DNA from: Plazaster borealis
Lineage: Eukaryota; Echinodermata; Asteroidea; Forcipulatida; Labidiasteridae
DNA: 64,000 bases
Direction of reading: 5' to 3'
NCBI GenBank assembly: GCA_021014325.1
Contig: CM037473.1
Span: forward strand, 23,550,822-23,614,821
In this document: piece after piece, positions 56,577 through 64,000 of the stretch
How the letters are laid out: every line of letters starts with the position of its first letter
How positions within the stretch are numbered: position 1 is the stretch's first letter
Position numbers and translations under genes: made by a program
The notes under the pieces: generated by a model
What the model was told of the DNA's origin: nothing
The model's database searches: none
The model's input: the letters and a program-made list of their open reading frames with translations, nothing else

Positions 56577-56900
56577 TTGTTTAACAATTTGGGTTAAACA
56601 AAGAAAAACTTATTAGAGCGGGACTTGAGCCTGCGACCTCCGGATTAACGTCCTGGCGCTCTACCAACTGAGCTATATAATAATATTAGGCATTTGTAAT
56701 GCGCCAAATCAATCTAAAGAGATGTTCAAGGCACAGAGAAGCAGAAACAATGCAAACAAAACAATACATATGTACAAAATATATCCAGTGAAAAGAAAAC
56801 TGTATGTCCTTATGTTGGCGGTCTCCCTATTTTGTCAATATCTTCGTTTGGGGTGCCAGTCAGAAGCCATTCAACCTGTAACAGCCGTATAGCCAGGGAT
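56577..56900 (-). mobile_element. Asn-type SINE, antisense, split by an insertion
   Basis: Tail and head (AACAAAGAAAAACTTATTAG, GGACTTGAGCCTGCGACC, TCTACCAACTGAGCTAT) lie at 56577-56687. The upstream body (GTTGGCGGTCTCCCTATTTT, GTATAGCCAGGGAT) lies at 56815-56900. Between them, 56688-56814 is unrelated DNA with ATGCGCCAAATC and a TAATAATATT edge, like a LINE 3' tail. Confidence 0.75.
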
Positions 56901-57035
56901 CACACCCAAGTTTATGATACAACCTGGTAAGTTGCAGCAGAGGGATCACCGTTTAAAAGAATGACATTCATGCCTTGTGCACTACAGAACAGTTGTGAGG
57001 GCTATTCACAATTATTGACATCAGCTATACCAAAT

Positions 57036-57062
57036 GGGGTTGGGGGGAGGGGGTGGGGTTGG
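57036..57062 (+). other. Canonical G-quadruplex motif
   Basis: G runs of 4, 6, 5 and 4 are separated by loops of 1-2 bases, satisfying the G3+N1-7 rule. Confidence 0.85.
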
Positions 57063-57556
57063 CCTCTGTACACTTTCTAAAATAAAATATAATGTTGCTT
57101 TTGTCAATTTGTATAATGCCAGTATTTGATGTCTAAACTTATAGTAAGATCATTGATTTGTACAAATCGTTGCGGATTGGAATATAAAGTGCACTCCTAG
57201 CCGTCATATCGCATGTCATACAGCTAGCTGCCCCACGCACGAATCCACAGCGGAACTTTGAAATGAAATTATTGTATGGGGCTGTTTAGCCATAATTTCC
57301 CTCTCTCAGCCGAGCCCTGCTCTGCTGACCGCAATATTCTGCACTTACAAAACACAAAATAGCAGGAAAGAATTCACCGTTTTCTATTGTGCACTTGTAG
57401 TCGGAGGTTGGGATGGGGTGCTGAAAAAGTGTACTGTTTGACGCTTTTAGTAAAAATGTTGACAATTGTCAACTGTTTTTTAGGTCCCCTGTCTTTATCT
57501 GTCCATTAAGATACAAGCCTCGAAGTGATGATGTTAGATAAGGATTTCTACCACAA
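57063..57556. other. Unassigned DNA
   Basis: No recognisable feature was seen. Confidence 0.4.
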
Positions 57557-57899
57557 GACTACAATCCCGGCCATATCTCATTGGGCCCCCGCAACAAAAA
57601 GCCTTTTAATTTTTGTTTACATTTTTTTTTAACGCCCTACTCTGCAAGCAATGAATGTTTATTGTGTGTGCACATTCTTATTTTTTTTAAAGCCTTCTTT
57701 TTTATGTAAGTATTAATATTTTATATTTGTTCAGGCTCAAAAATTTCAGACAATCACGGCCCTGTCTCATTGGGCCCCCGGCCCCCGTTCAAAGTTGGCT
57801 CTATTGCGCGGTCTGCGCTCTTAACAACATTGAGTGGGGGAACGGGGGAGGCTATGTTTAGTTTCACATGGCCCAAGCATTTTGGCCGGGAATGTAGTC
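57557..57899. mobile_element. MITE-like element with 17-bp inverted ends
   Basis: GACTACAATCCCGGCCA at the left and TGGCCGGGAATGTAGTC at the right are inverted with one mismatch. CATTGGGCCCCC occurs twice inside. No ORF. Confidence 0.65.
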
Positions 57900-58369
57900 C
57901 GTTTGCTCTGAAAATAGCAGTAGAAACCTACCCAAGTACATAGCTGAGAACTTCATCGATCGCAAGTGTGAATTTGAATTTCTGCACTTGATATCCACAA
58001 TTTATACACTAGCTACACACATCTTTAATAGGCCCAGTTGTAGAAAAATAGTCATAAATAGTCAACATTATATGTTCTCATGTTCTCATGTAAGCTTGTG
58101 AACATGTTGAAAATGTATAAAACCACTTCTAAGACTTGAACTTTCGTTTTATATATTTCATGTCATATAATTTCATTGACGCCAACAACAATCAAAAATG
58201 AAACAGGAAGACAAATTAGAAATAACAAAAAAATTCAGCTGACCCTCTCAATCAGGTTTATTACGCTTCCCTATCCCCACGGAGCTATTTGTGAAACAGG
58301 TTTTCTATAAAGGTTTATAATAGTGGAACAAATTGTCTTTTGGAACCGCATGTCTTCTCTAAAACCACA
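57900..58369. other. Unassigned AT-rich DNA
   Basis: No recognisable feature was seen. Confidence 0.4.
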
Positions 58370-58498
58370 TTCCTTCGAAGGGAATCGTTGCTCAAAGTGT
58401 TATACATTTTTAACAGTTGCAGTGTTTCTCATATACCAACAAAGTTTTTATGACCGATAATTTTTGGAGTAATTACCAAAGGTATACCCTCCCTTTAA
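58370..58498. mobile_element. Family H right-end fragment
   Basis: CCACATTCCTTCGAAGGGAA, TTTTTGGAGTAATTACC and GGTATACCCTCCCTTTAA. It ends exactly at the TTAA where the next element starts. Confidence 0.7.
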
Positions 58499-58867
58499 AG
58501 GCACTGAACATGTTTGGAAATCGTCAAAGACTAGTGTTCTCACTTGGTGTATCCCAACATATGCATAAAATAACAAGCCTGTGAAAATTTGGGCTCAATT
58601 GGTCATCGAAGTTGCAAGAAAATGATGAAAGAAAAAACACCGGTGTTGTCAAATTTGTGTGCTTTCAGATAGGAATAAAAACTTCTTGCAAGAAGTTTTT
58701 ATTATTTTAGTGAGAAATTACCTCTTTCTCAAAAACTACGTTACTTCAGAGGGAGTCGTTTCCTACAATGTTTTATACTATCAACAGCTCTCCATTGCTT
58801 GTAACCAAGTAAGTTTTTATACTAATATTTGTTTTGAGTAATTACCAAACGTGTACGATACCTTTAA
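58495..58867. mobile_element. Family H TTAA-ended MITE, complete copy
   Basis: The left end TTAAAGGCACTGAACATG and right end CGTGTACGATACCTTTAA lie on TTAA. The centre has a strong hairpin AAAAACTTCTTGCAAGAAG and TTTTT. Confidence 0.8.
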
Positions 58868-59295
58868 AGGTGGGTCATACTATGACCCCGAAAAGAAAAT
58901 TATGTAATTTTTGTCCGAAAGCCTACTTGTTATAAAGATCGTAATGGTAGTAAGCATCCTCCAACTTAATTGTTTCATCTGAAGTACCCCAGTTGATTAG
59001 AAATCAATAAAAGTATGTTGAAAAATTAGAATCTCCAAAGATCGCCTTCAGGCGATTTTTGGTGATTCCAATTTCCATGGTAAACATTTGTAAATGCTGC
59101 GGCCAGAGATGCGGTTGGTACCCGCTGTCACCTTGCTAAATGTGGATGGATTTTTATGTTCTTGATGAAAATACTGTGACAGTTTTTGCTGTTTTCTCAA
59201 CTTTCACACATGACTTTTATTGTATATTTAGTGATAATTTGACCGATAAATCAGCACTACGTTGACAAAAAACCAATCTATAACCCTACCTTTAA
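58864..59295. mobile_element. Family G TTAA-ended MITE, complete copy
   Basis: TTAAAGGTGGGTCATA at the left and ATAACCCTACCTTTAA at the right. The centre has GATCGCCTTCAGGCGATTTT, a hairpin. It shares its left TTAA with the preceding element. Confidence 0.8.
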
Positions 59296-59479
59296 GAAAA
59301 CAGAAATGGTTAACAATTGTTCTACTTATTAAAAAGAAGCAGGAAACAGTTGCAAAAAGAGTACATATGACATGGTCTTTTGGATGGTAACCTTTTCTGG
59401 TGAGCAAAATTGCTTTGTACTTTGTTAATTTTTGTGCTAAATCCTTAATAGAGACCACTCATTTCTGTATAATCATCAC

Positions 59480-59752
59480 CATACGCCCAGACATTGCTGT
59501 TCTTGTTGACTTTTTGCACCGTTATTTTCAGGAAAAAGTGGCAGGAAAAATTAATAAGAAACAGAAATGCATGGTTTTGTTTTAGAGTTGTAGATTCTAT
59601 GTTGACATGGGAAATATTTAAAATATCAATTTGGTCCCATACCTTTTCTTTGACCCTCTTGTTTGAGCAAAAGTTGGTCAATGATTGCGGCTGCTTCAGG
59701 CATTTTGGTACAAGCCGCTTGCGGCCGCTATGGTCTCTAAAGGGTTAAAGCA
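59480..59752 (-). repeat. Family M repeat, antisense
   Basis: GCATTTTGGTACAAGCCGCT, TGCGGCCGCTATGGTCTCTA and AAGGGTTAA are the reverse of 40615. Confidence 0.7.
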
Positions 59753-59861
59753 TGAAATTGGGCCAAGGAGTGCATGCCACTAGTGAGCCAACGAGTTTGG
59801 AAGTGTGTGTGTTCACTTTAAATAGCACTTCCTTATACACAACTGCTACTATTTCAGCTCA

Positions 59862-60348
59862 GGGCCAAATTTGATAAAGCTGCTTACCGGTCAGCAAATG
59901 TTTTTGCTTACTAAAGCAGATATTTGCTTAAGAAAGATTTGCTGTGCGTTTGTGCATTCGCAATAGATTTGCATTTGTTGCTCCACTCATCTGCTGACAA
60001 GAACTATCTGCAAGTTAGCATGGCTATTGCTTTGCTTATGGTAGAGATAGTTTCCTATAAACGCCATCTTTACGGGCAAATTGCATTTTGGCTTGCAGGC
60101 GCGTCAAGCGTTTAAGTTATTAGCGCAGCCTCGTTGCTCACTTACCAATTGCGCAATAGGTTTTGTAAAATGTGCGCGTGCTGCATGCCATTTGCACGCG
60201 AAACGCATGACTGTGTGTTCCAAATTACCCGTAAAGATGGCCGATTTATGTCATATTGCAACCTATCTAAAAATAAGCAGCCTTTGTAAAATAAAAAGTG
60301 TGCTGAGGGCCACTCTCTCAGCAGAAAACGGGAAAATGAATTTGGCCC
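59862..60348. mobile_element. Large foldback element related to family I
   Basis: AGGGCCAAATTTGATAAAGC and TGCTTAC at the left are inverted at the right as GAAAATGAATTTGGCCCC. The inner part is CG-richer and carries several GCGCG and GCATGC steps. Confidence 0.5.
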
Positions 60349-60887
60349 CAGAACTGAAGTTTAGACGACATGAGTGGAAGTGAACTGAAGCCGAGTTAAA
60401 CCCAAACTTCGTACTTGTACTATACTCTATAATACGAAGCAACGATCACATCCTGAGATTTGTAACCAATGCCACCTGCACTCAACACATGTCCTCCCAT
60501 TTATTCAAATGAATCATTTCCCATCAAACAGTGTCTTCTGATTCCATCTAAAGTCCCCTTTTCCTCTCCCTTTGATCAGCGCCCTAGTGATATTTTTGCA
60601 GCGTCCCCCATGGTTGTTGCCTAATGACCAATAACCTTTTTTCAGTTCAGCGTTGCGTGGGGTGTTCAACTTTAAAGGGTAGAAACAAAGGTTTTTGGGG
60701 TGGGAAGGGGGGAAGGACGATACATAAATTTCTCCCCTTTTCCTTTCAAAAATAATAGGGCCTGGTTCTTTCAAAAATAATAGGGCCTATCCTAAAACCA
60801 AAAATTATATCAAATTAGGTGGTGAAGTTTGAAGTTTTAAAGGTTGCTTACAGGAGGTGCAGACTCTGGTCCAGTTAACACCCCGAA
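60349..60887. other. Unassigned DNA
   Basis: A short direct repeat (TTTCAAAAATAATAGGGCCT) occurs twice at about 60745-60790. Confidence 0.5.
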
Positions 60888-61310
60888 GTTAACCTGAAAC
60901 AGCCCTTTATCTATGAATCAATGCCCATAGAATTTCCCCTTCCAATTTGATATTGAACCCTTCTGAGTTCCCTGAGCCGGATCCCCCCACCACCATGTCT
61001 CCCTTCCCGGCCAAACCCTAGGGTTTGGTGTTAACCCAACCAGCCTCTTTTCTATGAATCACTGCAATATAGCTTCCTATTCCAAATTGAGTTCTTGCCC
61101 CTGTTTGGGTTCCTGTGCAGAGATGTCTCCACCACACGCACCATACCTTTTCAGATCAGAATAGCCAGCCATGGGCTTGAACTATAAACACCTGCCCATA
61201 GCTGTGAATACATCCATTCCAGTGAAACCTTCTCCATTCAGTTTGAAAGGATTTGACCCATTTTGGGTTCCCCTTGCCATAATCTTCCACTGTGTGATTT
61301 GTTAGCCATC
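60888..61310 (+). repeat. Three diverged tandem units, about 145 bp each
   Basis: Units near 60888, 61030 and 61175 share GTTAACC-like starts, CTATGAATCA(C/A)TGC, TTCC...TTCCAA and GGGTTCC phrases. They are old and diverged. Confidence 0.5.
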
Positions 61311-62690
61311 TAATTAACCACTACAAATCAGTATTTAAAACAAAATTCCGTGCCCACCCGCGGTATTATTTTTAGAAACATTTTGGAGCTTCTTGAGTAA
61401 TCGTTTTCCTATGAAAATATCGTTGCCACAATGAAACCCTGACTTGACAAAGGAGAGACAAAAAAGGTTCCTATAATTAGTTCCGGGATTGGATGTTGTC
61501 GGGTGAGAAAATTGAGGGGGCGCTCACCGTGATTTGCAGAACCTAGCCGTGAGCCACAGCCGAAAATCTGCTGTAGTATGGTGGAATCTAGAAATGCTTG
61601 GACTTACCTCCCATTGAGTCGAAATATAATAACAAACAATGGTGGCAGCCTGATGAAAGTCTGGAATCGGGGGTACAAAATAACCCCATGAAAGGGATTT
61701 TACAATGCATGTTTTCCAGAACCTGTTGTCGCTCTTTGGATGGGTGAAACGAAGCAAATCACTGTAGCGCTGCCTCAACACGCTACACATTGGGTGGATA
61801 AAAACGTCAGCTGTCCGCATGTCAGAAAGAAAATTGAGAAAAATCTTAAGTTGTTGCGGGCGTTAAAAACATCCGCTGTTAGTCTGCCCCCAAAAAATGT
61901 GTGTCTACCGAGGTCATCCAACATGAAGTGGTTAATAATAGTGCCATAGAAAATTGAAAAATATTGTACAAAGTTTTGTGTGGTTAGCCATTTCCTCTTT
62001 TTTGCGATTACAAAGTTTCACATCTGTTGGTGCTCTAACTACTGTCCCTCACTACACCGCATCCCCGCCCTATAAAAGTTAGAACCCCTGTATAATTGGA
62101 TACCCTGGCGGGAGATCCCACAAACCACAACTTTTCATTCCCATTATAAAAATTAAATAAAAAAACTCCCGATGGGTGCTCTGACCAATATACCTCACAC
62201 CAATGTTCCCCCTTGTTAGCAGAACCCCCAGGTTTAGTGTGTTTCTCATTGACCTTTTAACACCCTTGCCACACCTTAAGCATCCTCTCCTCTGCACCTC
62301 ATGGGGAGCTCGCTTGGTTGGACCTGTTGGCACCGTTGACTCCACTCTTCCCCTCAGTGTTTCCTATTATTAAATTTCTTATAGGCATGTCAGTCTGTAT
62401 TATTCCCCCATGGTTTAGATTAGTGTAATATTCCCCCCAGTTGAGCAGACAGGTGTTAGTTGTTGAGTAAAGTGCTGTGATGTTGGAGAGGGGGGAGCAG
62501 AAGGGAAGTAGATGGGGGCAGTGATGGATCCAGAGAGATTTCAAAATGCCCTCACCACCCTCCCAGCACATAAATCAAAGATTATAATGGTTACAAAATA
62601 AGTTACACATAATTTAGGTATGCAATTATCACCACAAGGATACTGTGGTTTATTACGTTTAGAGAAAGTGCGGTCCTTCTTACAGGCATG
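61311..62690. other. Unassigned DNA
   Basis: 61930-62005 matches 36255-36345. The 98-codon minus frame 61820-61524 has no recognised family. Confidence 0.35.
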
Positions 62691-62697
62691 AGAATCT

Positions 62698-62728
62698 TCC
62701 GGATTTTTCCGGATTTCCGGATTTTTCA
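62698..62728 (+). repeat. CCGGATTT short tandem repeat
   Basis: TTCCGGATTTTTCCGGATTT followed by CCGGATTTTT gives three units. Confidence 0.85.
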
Positions 62729-62775
62729 CTTCAAAATATGTGGTCTCCGAGTTCAATGTGAATTTGATATAAAAT

Positions 62776-62798
62776 TTGGGGGGGGGTTGGGGGGGATG
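62776..62798 (+). other. G-rich run
   Basis: Nine G, TT, seven G: a possible quadruplex or assembly-prone tract. Confidence 0.7.
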
Positions 62799-63199
62799 CA
62801 TTTATATTTAAGCTAATCTCTCTTCTTTAAATCAAAATTGTAAAAATTTGCTAAATCATGAATAAAATCATAACGAATCCTCCGTTATGTGCGAAGAGCA
62901 AACAATTGCCTTCCACTCTCTTCCATGCATATGTATGCAGCGTATCAAGATATATGTAGACTTCTTTCATTCCTTCCTTCAATCCCTGCGTCAATTTCAT
63001 TTCATGACCGTATTGTAATAAGTTTACTGCTGCAGCAAAGAAAATGTGTTGGGAGACTGGTCTACTGACAAAGACAAACAACAACAATGTTGCGCGCGCT
63101 TATGCATTACGCACGTGTGTTGTGTGGCGTGCAAAAATGTTCAAAACCGTTAAAACTCCAATTTTTTTGTGATTTTTTGAGATAATTTGAGTCTAGATT

Positions 63200-63420
63200 T
63201 TTATATTTTTTTATTTTTTTTTTTACTTTTTTTTATTTTTACCGTTTTCTATGAAGTGGGATATGCATGGGGAGGGCATAGGCGTGCGGTGCCGCCCGCA
63301 GGGGACCGGACATTTTTTGGGACACGGACATGCATCGGACATTTTTTTTTTTTTTTGTTTTTTTTTTTTTTTCAGTTTTTCTCATTTTTTGTTCTTATAT
63401 ATTTATTCATTTTTATTATA
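63200..63420 (+). other. T-rich low-complexity region around a GC-rich island
   Basis: Two long T tracts flank GCGTGCGGTGCCGCCCGCAG. The frames translated here are low-complexity Phe runs and not genes. Confidence 0.7.
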
Positions 63421-63429
63421 TTCAATTGA

Positions 63430-63633
63430 CGTTTTTATGCATTATTTATTCAAGTAGGATTTGAAACTCTGCATGTAGAGAAACATCTTCAGGAGAAAAG
63501 AACTTCTCCTGAAGACGAGCATTCGGATCGAAACATCAAGTTGTTCTACCACCGTTCTTTTCAGAACCACCACAACTCAATGGAGAGATTATTTTCGCAA
63601 AAATGGTGTGAACACCAACAGATTATAAGCTAG
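63430..63633 (+). mobile_element. Possible retroelement 3' end, 66-codon open frame
   Basis: The frame opens after a TGA at 63427 and runs to a TAG at 63628. It includes EDEHSDRNIKLFYHRSFQNH and HNSMERLFSQKW. CTGAAGACGAG...GAAAC recalls the 3' coding edge of Penelope-like or related retroelements, from memory only. CTTCAGGAGAA and TTCTCCTGAAG form an 11-bp hairpin. Confidence 0.35.
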
Positions 63634-63653
63634 ATTTTTCTTTATTTGTTCAT

Positions 63654-64000
63654 AAATACCCATTGATGACCGTTTAAGACTGGTTTTAAATGGCTGAAAA
63701 AGACATAACTGGAGCTGTGAGCACGGGTTTGACGCTCATTATAGCCATATGCTTACGGATGGTGCTAATTAACCATAACACAATCAATATAAACCGGTAT
63801 TCAATGTAAAATCTATTAGCACGTGCACATACACACAACTGTTGAGCGTCGCATGCAATGTGACCCTGAGTGATTTGGAGCCTGGGGACGTAACATGAAT
63901 TCAAAATTTACGTCTAGAAAATAAAAGATTTGCAGATTTTCCTACATTACAATTATAGGAATTTATAAATGAGAATAAAAGAGTAGTGACTCGGTCGTAA
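63654..64000 (+). repeat. Family N repeat, reaches the window edge
   Basis: It aligns with 44979-45345 through TAACTGGAGCTGTGA, CATAGCCATA, AATGTAAAATCTATTAGCA, GGAGCCTG and GAATAAAAGAGTA. Confidence 0.7.

Noticed and set aside
63187..63457. Phe-rich ORFs of 68-80 codons
   Set aside because: Translations of poly-T.
63471..63536. Hammerhead-ribozyme-like core (CTGAAGA ... GAAA with an upstream GTA)
   Set aside because: The CUGANGA and GAAA boxes and a 5-bp stem I can be drawn, but stem II does not pair, and an 11-bp alternative hairpin covers the core.

Overview
The window reads as nuclear DNA of an animal with large introns. It is AT-rich, has no operon-like packing, and is crowded with tRNA-derived SINEs, small inverted-repeat (MITE-like) elements, decayed LINE 3' ends and tandem repeats. 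Several repeat families match sequences I remember from echinoderm genomes, especially sea stars. These are the foldback element starting GGGCCCAATTTCATAGAGCTG, the GGTCGATTT...GGACTAGTCC hairpin, the TTAA-ended elements and the Leu-tRNA SINE. I infer an echinoderm, probably an asteroid. This rests on recall, not on a search.

Protein-coding content is very low. The one secure exon is at 55714-55875 (+). It encodes the basic region, helix 1, loop and start of helix 2 of a bHLH transcription factor, between a consensus acceptor and donor, with phase 1 at both ends. A second candidate exon at 38054-38180 (+) looks coding, ends at a good donor in phase 1, and could splice in frame to the bHLH exon across an intron of about 17.5 kb. 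No exon completing helix 2 was found downstream, so the gene probably runs past position 64000. Much of the window may be intron and 5' flank of this one gene. The ORF at 5549-5947 and the block at 19130-19500 (a perfect paired-type homeodomain site) are possible exon or regulatory candidates with weaker support.

Layout. 1-5.2 kb: hairpin and TTAA elements, a 39-bp duplication and an antisense Leu-SINE. 5.2-10.7 kb: mostly unassigned, with a three-copy tandem of a dispersed repeat near 9 kb. 10.7-12.9 kb: LINE 3' ends and Leu-SINEs. 13.8-20.2 kb: MITEs, a LINE remnant and two complete TTAA elements. 21-25 kb: SINEs, a foldback element and a repeat pair that differs by a MITE insertion. 25.7-26.4 kb: a 50-bp minisatellite. 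27-34 kb: SINEs and composite repeats. 35-36 kb: a LINE end. 37-38.2 kb: a SINE and the candidate exon. 39-54 kb: dispersed and tandem repeats. 55 kb: a LINE split by a SINE, then the bHLH exon. 56-60.4 kb: MITEs, including three TTAA elements joined end to end. 60.9-64 kb: diverged tandem repeats and retroelement tails.

No CRISPR array, rRNA gene, intact tRNA gene, viral genome or intact transposase or reverse transcriptase was seen. Repeat boundaries come from comparing copies by eye and may be off by tens of bases. Family letters (E, F, G and so on) are local labels used only here.
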